A stretch of DNA of 64,000 bases from Prauserella cavernicola (GTDB lineage: Bacteria; Actinomycetota; Actinomycetes; Mycobacteriales; Pseudonocardiaceae): assembly GCF_016595675.1 (NCBI RefSeq), contig NZ_JAENJH010000008.1, positions 237,577 to 301,576 on the forward strand. Reading direction: 5' to 3'. Below, piece by piece: positions 27,148 through 34,221 of this stretch. A program made the translations under genes and the position numbers. Each line of letters opens with the position of its first letter. Positions within the stretch are counted from its first letter, which is position 1. The notes under the pieces are model-generated. The model had not been told where the DNA came from, ran no database searches, and saw only the letters and a list, made by a program, of their open reading frames with translations.

Positions 27148-28265
27148 GGCTTCCCTCCCTGATCGCCGAACAGGTACACGACCTTGCCGAGCCGGTCGGC
27201 GGAGAAACTGCGATGGATGAAGGACTCGAGCTGTCCTCCGGTGTGAACCGAGTCGAGAACGACGTCGAGCCCGCCGTCGGCGTGATCCGTGAGAGCCCGC
27301 TCGAGATCGGACCTCTCCCCGAGGCACTGACCGTGAATGCTCGCGTTCTTCGCCACCATGCTGGTGAACATCCGCATCGCCTCCGCGGCGGGCAGGTCCA
27401 GCTCCGGCCTCTCGTTCGGGCCGCCCATCAGCCGACAGGTGACGTACCTTCCTCCGAAGCCGAGCAGTCTCATGCCGGTCACCAGGTAGCTGTCGAAGTA
27501 GGGGTCGATGACGGCGTCGAAGCCACGACTGGCGCGAGCGAGGCCGGACAGGTCCTTCAGGTCCTCTGCCGAGGAGGAATCGAAGACACGCCGCACCCCG
27601 AGCTCGCGGAGCCTGTCGTGTCCTCGGGCGCTGCGCGAGACTCCGTAGACGGTGGCACCGCGGTTACCGGCCGCGCTGATCGTGAACAGGCTCGTGGCCG
27701 AGGTCGCCGCCGTGACCAGCACCGTGCTGCCGTGCGTGATCCGCGCACGGCGGACCATCGCGTACGCGGTCTGGGCGCCGACCGAGAACGCCGCGGCGTT
27801 CGCCGTGCTCACCGCATCGGGAACCGGCACGAGCCGGGAATGGTGGATCCGCTGCAGCTCCCTGGACGCGTTGTTGGTGAGCACGCCCGCGGAGACCGCG
27901 TCGGCGGGCCGAGGTGGCCAGACCATGTTCGGGATCACCCGGTCTCCGATCTCGAGCCCCGGTACCGCATGGCCCGTCGCGACGACCTCGCCGACGAAGT
28001 CCGAGCCGATGCCCCGGCTTCGGTCGTGCAGCACGCCGGACTGCTCGCCCATGAGCAGCGACAGGTCCCGGTAGTTGAGGGAGAACCCCAGCACCCGGAC
28101 GAGCACGTACTCCCGGTTGTGGTCAGCGGCGGCGTCGAACGCGGTGTCCGCCACCTCGGCGAGGCCGAACCTGAGCGGCAGACCACGCAGGGTGTGGGTC
28201 GCCGAGCCCGCCCAGTGCGCGGGCGAGCGCTCGCCGGTCTTCTCGTCACACAGCAGTACCTTCAC
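27144..28265 (-). CDS. MDR-superfamily zinc-type dehydrogenase/reductase
   Basis: A 373-residue MDR oxidoreductase. The catalytic domain contains GFSLNYRDLSLLMGEQSGV and GSDFVGEVVATGHAVPGLEIGDRV; the nucleotide-binding fold is GSTVLVTAATSATSLFTISAAGNRGATVYGVSR near residue 185. It lies in the RiPP operon, nine bases after the KAS III gene. MDR enzymes of the LtnJ type reduce dehydroalanine in lanthipeptides, and reductases convert N-terminal pyruvyl to lactyl groups in some thioamitides; either reaction would fit a core starting with Ser. Confidence 0.82.
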   Translation of the reverse strand: MKVLLCDEKTGERSPAHWAGSATHTLRGLPLRFGLAEVADTAFDAAADHNREYVLVRVLGFSLNYRDLSLLMGEQSGVLHDRSRGIGSDFVGEVVATGHAVPGLEIGDRVIPNMVWPPRPADAVSAGVLTNNASRELQRIHHSRLVPVPDAVSTANAAAFSVGAQTAYAMVRRARITHGSTVLVTAATSATSLFTISAAGNRGATVYGVSRSARGHDRLRELGVRRVFDSSSAEDLKDLSGLARASRGFDAVIDPYFDSYLVTGMRLLGFGGRYVTCRLMGGPNERPELDLPAAEAMRMFTSMVAKNASIHGQCLGERSDLERALTDHADGGLDVVLDSVHTGGQLESFIHRSFSADRLGKVVYLFGDQGGKP

Positions 28266-28274
28266 GGCCTCTCC

Positions 28275-29231
28275 TCAGTACCAGCGGACGACCATCGCGC
28301 CCGCGGTCATCCCCGCTCCCACGGCCACCAGCGCCACCAGGGACCCTCGGACCATCGGACGGTCACGGTGGGCGAGCGCGAGCGACACCGGTAACGACGC
28401 CGACGCGGTGTTCCCGGTGTGGGCGCCATACAGCGGCACCACCCGCTCGTCGAGGCCGGCCGAACGAGCGAGGGTCTGCACCAGCTTCGGATTCGCCTGA
28501 TGCACGATCACGCGATCGAGCTCGTCCGCCCGCGCCCCGGCTGAGCTCAGCACGGTCTCCAGCAGTTTGGGACCCGTGTTCAGCACGACATCGCGCACCT
28601 GTCCACCGTCCATGTGGAACCAGCGCGCGTCGGCTTCCGGTGGTGGCACATGGGCGATGTCCTGCTGCGAGCCGTCCGCCCACAGCTCGGCGGCGAGGAT
28701 TCCGAACCCCGGCGGAACCCTTCCGAGTACCACGGCTCCCGCCCCGTCGCCGAACAGCGGAGCGGTGCGCCGGTCGGCCGGATCGACATGACGGGTGAAC
28801 ACGTCCGCGCCCACGACGAGTGGTGAGCGGCAGACGCCCGTGGTCATCGCGCCCCAGGCCGTGACGACGGCATAGACGAACCCCGAGCAGGCCGCGTTCA
28901 CATCGACGGCCGGAACACCGTGCAGCCCCAGACGTTCCTGCACGGCGCATGCGGTCGCCGGAACCGGCCGATCAGGTGTCACGGTGGCGAGCACGACCAT
29001 GTCAGGGCGAGTTCCGGCCTGAGCGATGGCCTCCGCCGAGGCGCGGGTGGCCAGTTCAGACGTACCCTCCCCCTCGGCCGCTCGGTGCCGGGCCACGATT
29101 CCCGTTCGGTCCTCGATCCACCCGGGCTCGACATCGAGATTCCGGGACACGTGACTATTGGCCAGCGCTGCCCCCGGCAGGAACGAGCCCACCCCGAGAA
29201 TGCCCACCCCCGGCTCCACATCGGACTTCAT
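28275..29231 (-). CDS. Beta-ketoacyl-ACP synthase III-like enzyme (KAS III)
   Basis: A 318-residue thiolase-fold enzyme with a full KAS III triad: Cys115 in DVNAACSGFVYAV, His244 in VIVHQANPKL and Asn274 in YGAHTGNTASAS. The ATG at 29231 is chosen because it overlaps the SnoaL stop (ATGA); a GTG at 29240 is also in frame. No acyl carrier protein or other fatty acid gene is nearby. In secondary metabolism such enzymes either make acyl starters or, like CerJ, transfer acyl groups to sugar hydroxyls. Acylation of the peptide or sugar is therefore a plausible role. Confidence 0.87.
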   Translation of the reverse strand: MKSDVEPGVGILGVGSFLPGAALANSHVSRNLDVEPGWIEDRTGIVARHRAAEGEGTSELATRASAEAIAQAGTRPDMVVLATVTPDRPVPATACAVQERLGLHGVPAVDVNAACSGFVYAVVTAWGAMTTGVCRSPLVVGADVFTRHVDPADRRTAPLFGDGAGAVVLGRVPPGFGILAAELWADGSQQDIAHVPPPEADARWFHMDGGQVRDVVLNTGPKLLETVLSSAGARADELDRVIVHQANPKLVQTLARSAGLDERVVPLYGAHTGNTASASLPVSLALAHRDRPMVRGSLVALVAVGAGMTAGAMVVRWY

Positions 29232-29686
29232 CGCCACCACCCCATCTGTTCCGTCACGGACTGCGGGTCGAGCTCGTTGATCTCCTCGACGATCAGACCG
29301 TCCGCTACGCGGGCGATGTTCATGCCGGTCATCGAGATCAGGCGCACGTCTGGAAGCTGCCGTGCGATCATGCGAAGCCCCGGGCCGAGCACCTCGAGAT
29401 CGGCGATCCAGCCCGTGAGCTCCCAGCGGTAGGCGAAACCCGACCCGGAGCAGACAGCGTGCGTTACCCGCATCCGCGCATCCGTGATCAGTTCGAGCGT
29501 GGACTCCACGCTGCGGGCGTACTCGTCGCGGCCACGGACGATGACTTCCGCACGCTCGTCGACCTGGCGGTAATCGGCATGCAGGTAGGACGGGAGCCGT
29601 TCGAACCTCTGCTGGTTCCAGATGTCATCGACGAACTCCTCGACGAATGCCGTCGAGTCGGAGTTGTGCGCGTAGGTCCAGATCAT
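29228..29686 (-). CDS. SnoaL/NTF2-like protein
   Basis: A 152-residue alpha+beta-barrel protein with the SnoaL-like pattern: FVEEFVDDIWNQQRFERLPSYLHADYR at the N-terminus, RVTHAVCSGSGFAYRWELTGW in the core and MNIARVADGLIVEEINELD at the end. Such proteins are cyclases, isomerases, hydratases or simple ligand-binding partners in natural-product clusters. It overlaps the GNAT gene by four bases. The catalytic role is unknown. Confidence 0.8.
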   Translation of the reverse strand: MIWTYAHNSDSTAFVEEFVDDIWNQQRFERLPSYLHADYRQVDERAEVIVRGRDEYARSVESTLELITDARMRVTHAVCSGSGFAYRWELTGWIADLEVLGPGLRMIARQLPDVRLISMTGMNIARVADGLIVEEINELDPQSVTEQMGWWR

Positions 29687-30255
29687 CGAACCAGTTGCTC
29701 CTCAATGGCAGCCGCGCCCCGCCACTCACGGCTGAGCAGGCCCATCACCACGGCGTCGACTCTGCCGTCCGGGCTCGGCATCTGTTCCCGCACGAGTCCT
29801 TCTCTCGTGAACCCCAGGCGGTCACACATCCGCAGCGACGGCACGTTGGTCACAGAGACGAATCCCATCAGCCGGTGCACGTCGTCGCCGGCGAAGAGCG
29901 CGTCGAGAACGGCGGCCATGCACGCGGTGCCCACGCCCGGCCTGCCGACCCCACTGGCGCCCGGTCCGTTGATCACGTCGCCACTCCACACTCCCGGTAC
30001 GCCGAAGGGCATGTACAGCTGGAGGCACAGCGGGCCGTGTCCTGGCAACTCGACGAACCAGCCACGAGCGATCCCGGCCGAGATGTAGGAGATGACGTGC
30101 TGCCTGGTCTCATCGTCGGCCTCGGTGAAGCCGGAATCGCTCATGGAGCTGATCCGCTCGGCGGACAGGAATTCGTCGACGATGTCCTGATCGCGTTCGC
30201 TGATCTCGCGCACGACGAGCTCACTGGGCAACAGGCGAGACATGGTGCTGGTCAT
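29683..30255 (-). CDS. GNAT-family N-acetyltransferase
   Basis: A 190-residue GNAT protein. The acyl-CoA-binding region PGVGTACMAAVLDALFAGDDVHRLMGFVSVTNVPSLRMCDRLGFTREGLVREQ matches the RimJ/RimL-type fold. The ATG at 30255 has AAGGGA five bases upstream and overlaps the decarboxylase gene by 35 bases. It may acylate the peptide N-terminus or the amino sugar, or give self-resistance by acetylating an amine. Context supports membership in the operon but not a specific substrate. Confidence 0.82.
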   Translation of the reverse strand: MTSTMSRLLPSELVVREISERDQDIVDEFLSAERISSMSDSGFTEADDETRQHVISYISAGIARGWFVELPGHGPLCLQLYMPFGVPGVWSGDVINGPGASGVGRPGVGTACMAAVLDALFAGDDVHRLMGFVSVTNVPSLRMCDRLGFTREGLVREQMPSPDGRVDAVVMGLLSREWRGAAAIEEQLVR

Positions 30256-30853
30256 GGCGATCCCTTTCGTGAGTACGGTTTGCCGTGGTCTCCGACGTCA
30301 CACGGCCGAGCGCGCGCAGTGCCGCGTCCGGGGGCGCACAGGCACCTTCCGTCAGCTGCCAGGCCGATACGCTGTGGCCGGTCACCGGTCCGACGAGATG
30401 CCGTCCGTCCGCCTCGAGCGCCTCGGCGATCCGCCGATACGGACCGCCTCGCACGGCCCCGGCGGCCAGGCACGGTGCGAGCACCACCGGAGCACGGGTG
30501 CTCAGCACGATGCTCGTCGGCACGTCGCCGGCGAGACCTGCCGCACAGGCGGCGAGAAAGTGGAGGGTCGCCGGCCACACGAGCACCGCCTCGGCCCACT
30601 CGGCCCATTCGACGTGGATGGGCCCCGCGGCCCCGGACCAGTCGGCGGGCACGACGGGGTGGCCGCTCAGCGTCTCCACGGCCTGCGGTGACACCATCGT
30701 GCGGGCCGACTCCGTCAGGCACACCACTGTCTCCACCCGGTAGTGCCTGCGCAGCAACGTGACGACCGTGGGCAGATGGCACACGGCGATGGCACCGGTT
30801 CCGACGAGCACGATCCGGCCCGCCCCGATGGACTCTGGGAACTCGTCGTTCAT
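30221..30853 (-). CDS. HFCD-family flavoprotein, peptidyl-cysteine decarboxylase (LanD/TvaF-like)
   Basis: A 210-residue homo-oligomeric flavin-containing Cys decarboxylase. The FMN-binding start RIVLVGTGAIAVCHLP, the catalytic His80 in GPIHVEWAEWAEAVLVWPATLHFLAACAAGLAGD (in place of the LanD PASANT region) and the later APVVLAPCLAAGAV segment fit the EpiD/MrsD/TvaF fold. It would oxidatively decarboxylate the C-terminal Cys of the precursor to an enethiol, which adds to a dehydrated Thr/Ser to make AviCys/AviMeCys. The precursor indeed ends in Cys. It overlaps the HopA1 gene by four bases. Confidence 0.85.
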   Translation of the reverse strand: MNDEFPESIGAGRIVLVGTGAIAVCHLPTVVTLLRRHYRVETVVCLTESARTMVSPQAVETLSGHPVVPADWSGAAGPIHVEWAEWAEAVLVWPATLHFLAACAAGLAGDVPTSIVLSTRAPVVLAPCLAAGAVRGGPYRRIAEALEADGRHLVGPVTGHSVSAWQLTEGACAPPDAALRALGRVTSETTANRTHERDRHDQHHVSPVAQ

Positions 30854-31716
30854 CGCAGAGCCGCCCCGTTGCTCCTCCGGCCTGCCTCGTACCAGGAACG
30901 GGTCAGCTCAGCGAGCGCGGTGTCCAGCGTCCCCTCCGTCCAAGCGGCCACCAGCGCTCTCGCCCAGTGGTAGCCGACGCTGCCCAGTACCGGCCCCAGA
31001 TCTCCGGGTACGAGCGCCGCGCCGATGCCGTGTGCCACCGCGTGACTGAACCCCGCCACCGGTTCGTCGAGCTGAGAGGACGGGATGCGCTTCAGCATGG
31101 GCAGTACCCGGGGAAGTTCGGCGGCTGCGACATAGACGACGATGCAGTCCGCTCTGCTCAGCATCTCGGTGGACCCGCCGACCTTCGTGGTGAAGTCCAC
31201 GGCATCCGATTCCAGCGCACGCACGATCTCCGTCCACACCTCTATGGCGGCGTCGGCACGGGCGTTGACGTAGATCCGGGCGTCCCAGGACATCGCGTGG
31301 CCGCCAGGCCGGCGCCAGTGGATCCAGCGAGCCTCCGGAGGGCTGGACACCGCGCTGATCCGCAACGTCACGTACCCGAGGTACTCCGGCTCCACCATCG
31401 AAGCGGGAACCCGCAGCTCGACACCTTCCGGGCAACGGATCACGACATCGGTCCCGGCCTCACGCACGTGCTTGAGGCCCGAACTCGGGAAGGTCAGGTC
31501 AGCGAGCCGGTTCCGGGCCCCGTGCACGAGCCGGGCGAACTCGACGCGGTTCGCGGCGAAGGCGCCTCCGTCAGGAGGGCGTCGCGTGTGGACCGATGTG
31601 TAGACGCGCTCGATCAAGTGCTCCCGCTGGGCGGCGTCGACGGGCACGCCGTCAGGCCCGGGGAGAACGGTGGTGACCACGTGGCGAATCCACGGGATCT
31701 CGTCGCGTTCAGCCAT
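30850..31716 (-). CDS. HopA1-family phospho-Ser/Thr lyase (TvaD/LxmY-like)
   Basis: A 288-residue HopA1-domain protein. Diagnostic parts are ELRVPASMVEPEYLGYVTLRISA, ARIYVNARADAAIEVWTEIVRALESDAVDFTTKVGGSTEMLSRADCIVVYVAA, and AHGIGAALVPGD...HWARALVAAW near the C-terminus, which correspond to the conserved regions of HopA1 lyases of class V lanthipeptide and thioamitide clusters. It would eliminate phosphate from phosphorylated Ser/Thr to give Dha/Dhb. It is translated with the kinase (8-base overlap) and the decarboxylase (4-base overlap). Confidence 0.85.
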   Translation of the reverse strand: MAERDEIPWIRHVVTTVLPGPDGVPVDAAQREHLIERVYTSVHTRRPPDGGAFAANRVEFARLVHGARNRLADLTFPSSGLKHVREAGTDVVIRCPEGVELRVPASMVEPEYLGYVTLRISAVSSPPEARWIHWRRPGGHAMSWDARIYVNARADAAIEVWTEIVRALESDAVDFTTKVGGSTEMLSRADCIVVYVAAAELPRVLPMLKRIPSSQLDEPVAGFSHAVAHGIGAALVPGDLGPVLGSVGYHWARALVAAWTEGTLDTALAELTRSWYEAGRRSNGAALR

Positions 31717-32554
31717 GACGGTCGATCACCTTCCATCGCGCGGGGTCCGTCACCAAACCTCGTCCCAGCTCGTACTGGGCCATCAGCACCCGTTCCCACC
31801 GCGTCGCCGAAGCACGCATGAAGGAACGAGTGAGCAGGGAGCAACCGACCGAGGCCGCGAGAAGATCGTCGTCCACCGGTTCTCGGCGAACCGCACGGTA
31901 GCCGTCGAGGACCAGGCGGATACTTCGCGCGGCTCTGTTCATCGCCGCGGCCAGAGCGATTCGAGATGCCTTCCCCGGTGGCTCCTTGAGCGTGAGCAGG
32001 GTGTCCGTCATCACCGCGGCTGCCAGAGCTCCCAGGTCCGCCTCGGCCCGGCCGAGCCCGGCCGTCTCCCAGTCGACGAGGAGCGGCCCGCCGTCCGCCG
32101 AGACGCAGAAGTTCGAAGTCCTTGCGTCGCCGTGAATCCAGACGTTCCCGTGGCGCAGCAGATCCCTGGTGCTCCTGCCGAGCGTGCGCAGTTCGTCGTC
32201 GGTGTGAAACACGCCGACCAGCCTGCGCTGGGTCGCCGACAGCCCCAGCCAGGTCGCCGATCCCAAGGGTTCCCACGGCGGTGCCTCGGCGAGTGCCCGG
32301 CCGAGCCCTGTCGGTGGCTCCGCCCCATGCAGCGTCCCGAGCGACCGGCCGGCGGCGACAAGCGTTTCCTCGCGCGCAGTTCCCTCCTGGATCAGGACAT
32401 CCAGGCGCGGACCTGGAACGTGGTCGAGCACAGGACGACCGCCGCTGTCCCCGATCACGGGCGGAGCGAGCGGAGTCCCCGGCGCCGGGGCGAGTGTGGC
32501 GGCGGCGCGCGCGATGTCCCGTTCGCCGATCACGCCAGTTGGAGCCGTCTCCAT
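31709..32554 (-). CDS. APH-fold phosphotransferase acting on precursor Ser/Thr (TvaC/LxmK-like)
   Basis: A 281-residue aminoglycoside-phosphotransferase-like kinase. The catalytic loop VWIHGDARTSNFCVS (HGD-x4-N) and the metal site LLVDWETAGLGRAEADLGALAA are intact. In thioamitide and class V lanthipeptide systems such kinases phosphorylate core Ser/Thr, after which the HopA1 protein eliminates phosphate. It follows the precursor gene after a 94-base gap containing a hairpin and overlaps the HopA1 gene by eight bases. An antibiotic-resistance kinase is less likely in this setting. Confidence 0.85.
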   Translation of the reverse strand: METAPTGVIGERDIARAAATLAPAPGTPLAPPVIGDSGGRPVLDHVPGPRLDVLIQEGTAREETLVAAGRSLGTLHGAEPPTGLGRALAEAPPWEPLGSATWLGLSATQRRLVGVFHTDDELRTLGRSTRDLLRHGNVWIHGDARTSNFCVSADGGPLLVDWETAGLGRAEADLGALAAAVMTDTLLTLKEPPGKASRIALAAAMNRAARSIRLVLDGYRAVRREPVDDDLLAASVGCSLLTRSFMRASATRWERVLMAQYELGRGLVTDPARWKVIDRHG

Positions 32555-32613
32555 CCCCGTTCCTTTCGATGTCGGCGGTCAGACCGGAGGACTTCTGGTC
32601 CCACGTGAGGGAA

Positions 32614-32643
32614 CGCGGCGGGCGGGTAAACCCGCCCGCCGCG
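32614..32643 (-). terminator. Attenuator-like hairpin after the precursor gene
   Basis: CGCGGCGGGCGGG (32614-32626), a 4-base loop TAAA and the exact complement (32631-32643) form a 13-bp all-GC-rich stem six bases beyond the precursor stop codon. It likely ends or stabilises most transcripts after the precursor while allowing some read-through to the enzymes, a common way to make excess precursor peptide. Confidence 0.75.
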
Positions 32644-32648
32644 AGCCG

Positions 32649-32798
32649 TCAGCAGTGGACGGCGACCGTGTAGGTCACGGAGCTCTTGGCCACCGGCATC
32701 TGAACCGGGTCGATCTCGAGGTCGGCGATCGACTCAGCGGCCTCGGCCTCCAGCAGCGTGCCGAGGACGTCCTCGATCTCGTACTCCTTCGTCGCCAT
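32649..32798 (-). CDS. RiPP precursor peptide, thioamitide/AviMeCys-like core
   Basis: A 49-residue peptide. Residues 1-38 form an acidic helical leader (MATKEYEIEDVLGTLLEAEA...), ending in PVQMPVAK. The last 11 residues are SSVTYTVAVHC. The terminal TVAVHC has the spacing of thioamitide rings (SIALHC in thioviridamide): Thr44 dehydrated to Dhb and Cys49 decarboxylated would give a six-residue AviMeCys macrocycle, with His48 next to it. Ser39, Ser40 and Thr42 are further dehydration sites and Tyr43 a possible glycosylation site. ATG at 32798 has GGAG seven bases upstream. The leader/core boundary is uncertain. Confidence 0.88.
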   Translation of the reverse strand: MATKEYEIEDVLGTLLEAEAAESIADLEIDPVQMPVAKSSVTYTVAVHC

Positions 32799-32871
32799 TT
32801 GGCAACTCCTTCGGGTAACAGAACCAATCCGGCGCATTCGCCGAGGGATTCGGGATGAATTCCCGCACCAA

Positions 32872-32901
32872 ATGAAAGCGATCCCATGCCGACCTCGTCA
32901 A
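32872..32901 (-). promoter_or_regulatory. Possible promoter of the RiPP operon
   Basis: On the minus strand TTGACG (complement of 32896-32901) is followed after 18 bases by TTTCAT (complement of 32872-32877), about 75 bases upstream of the precursor start. The -35 is good, the -10 is poor, so an activator would be expected. The 235-base gap has no other clear promoter. Confidence 0.35.
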
Positions 32902-32980
32902 GGGCGACGAATTGCACGGAAGGTGTTGCGTTCACGACGAAACGCGAAGTTTTCCAGGCATCCCAGAAGCACGCCGAAAG

Positions 32981-33018
32981 GGCGTTCCGCGAGCTACGAA
33001 CTCAGCTCGCGGAACGCC
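32981..33018 (-). terminator. Terminator hairpin after the StrR-like gene
   Basis: GGCGTTCCGCGAGCT (32981-32995) and its exact complement (33004-33018) form a 15-bp stem with an 8-base loop, 15 bases beyond the regulator stop codon at 33034. It separates the regulator transcript from the precursor operon, so the operon must have its own promoter between 32799 and 32980. Confidence 0.75.
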
Positions 33019-33033
33019 TCGACATCGGTTGGT

Positions 33034-34095
33034 TCAGGCCGAGTTCTCCGACCTCTCGTCCAGTTCCTCGGCAAGCGAAATCCATTTCTCCGCACAGGCG
33101 CGGGCCAGCTCGGCCATGAGGCCCGTCAGGTGCGGCGGGATCGCGCGGACCACGTCCTCGAGACCATCGGATCTGACCGAGTGCACTCCGAGCCATCGGA
33201 TCAGCGAACGCCCGGTTTCGGAGAAACGGATGGACGGGTCCCGGCAGAGGTTGTGCAGGGCGATCGACTGCTCGGCTTCCGCCATGTGCACAGGGGCCCG
33301 GGCCGACTTGCCGCGGGCGCCATGCTGCCGCTGAGCGAGTTCACGGACTCGCTCCGGAACCGGATCATCGCCACGCCGGAGGCGTTCGCGCACATCACGC
33401 GCTGTCCCCACTGAGACACCGGCGAGGCGCGCCACTTCTCGCAGCGATATCTCAGGATGCTTCGCGATGATCTCGCCGGCTCGCCGCCTGCCCTCGGCCG
33501 CGTTGAGCGGCCGGACCCGGCCGTCGCGCCCCACCCTGGTGTTCAACTGACTGATTTGTCCGGTTGACCGGTGCCGGAGCACACCCACTGTCGCGGGAGA
33601 GAGGCCGCTCGTCGCGGCGATCGCCCGGTCGGACCAGTCGGGATGCGTCCGGAGGATGCGTCCGGCGGCGGCTTCCCGATCCGCGCGAGTCAAAGGCAGC
33701 CCGTGCGCGATGTTGGTGTGCACCGCCCACACGAAAGCCTCGGCCTCGGAGCCCTCGAAGTACCGGACGAGGATCTCGTCGTGACCCCGAAGGCCCACGG
33801 CACGAAGCCGGTGCATTCCGTCGATGACCTTCATCGTGGGCCGGTGCAGCAGAATAGGCGGCAGCGGGGCCGCGGACTCGGCGAGCATGCGGGCATGCTC
33901 GTCGTCCACTCCTTCGGAGCGAGGCGAGTCGGCGGGGCAGATTCGGGCGAGAGGCACTTTCGTGGGCCCGCTCCAGTGGCCCGGTACCGATGGCTCGTTC
34001 ACTGACTCCGACGCCCTACCCTCGTCCCGGCCCGCGGATACAAGATTGGACCACCGTGAGCCGTCTTCGTACGGCGCGCTGGTCGCACCACTCAT
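33034..34095 (-). CDS. StrR/NovG-type ParB-like pathway regulator
   Basis: A 353-residue protein of the ParB-N/StrR family. The ParB-like segment reads VPLARICPADSPRSEGVDDEHARMLAESAAPLPPILLHRPTMKVIDGMHRLRA near residues 45-100, followed by helices with helix-turn-helix character (DWSDRAIAATSGLSPATVGVLRH and ISLREVARLAGVSVGTARDVRERL). Length equals StrR (about 350). Family members activate antibiotic clusters from dyad operators. ATG at 34095 follows a GGGGA sequence. It probably activates the RiPP operon; no exact GTTCGACTG-type operator was found upstream of the precursor. Confidence 0.85.
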   Translation of the reverse strand: MSGATSAPYEDGSRWSNLVSAGRDEGRASESVNEPSVPGHWSGPTKVPLARICPADSPRSEGVDDEHARMLAESAAPLPPILLHRPTMKVIDGMHRLRAVGLRGHDEILVRYFEGSEAEAFVWAVHTNIAHGLPLTRADREAAAGRILRTHPDWSDRAIAATSGLSPATVGVLRHRSTGQISQLNTRVGRDGRVRPLNAAEGRRRAGEIIAKHPEISLREVARLAGVSVGTARDVRERLRRGDDPVPERVRELAQRQHGARGKSARAPVHMAEAEQSIALHNLCRDPSIRFSETGRSLIRWLGVHSVRSDGLEDVVRAIPPHLTGLMAELARACAEKWISLAEELDERSENSA

Positions 34096-34221
34096 GCACG
34101 TACCGTCCCCTTCCCGTGCCTTCTGACACGACCACCGCTTCGCGTCCGAGGCACGCCTCAACATGGAAATGCGGTAAAAGGTGATTCCTCCACAATCGTC
34201 GCGGGCCGCCGAACAGACGCG

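Noticed and set aside
26305-28265. Daptide-type RiPP assignment based on the MDR plus methyltransferase pair
   Set aside because: Daptide precursors end in Thr and need an aminotransferase for the C-terminus; here the precursor ends in Cys and a HopA1/HFCD/kinase set is present, and the DegT enzyme fits the sugar pathway.
31709-32554. The phosphotransferase as an aminoglycoside resistance gene
   Set aside because: Its overlap with the HopA1 gene and its place directly after the precursor gene match RiPP kinases; no aminoglycoside genes are nearby.
32675-32935. An 86-residue minus-strand ORF overlapping the precursor gene, starting at a GTG upstream of it
   Set aside because: Codon third positions are not GC-rich in its first part, there is no ribosome binding site, and its second half is an out-of-frame reading of the precursor gene. 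It is most likely the untranslated leader.
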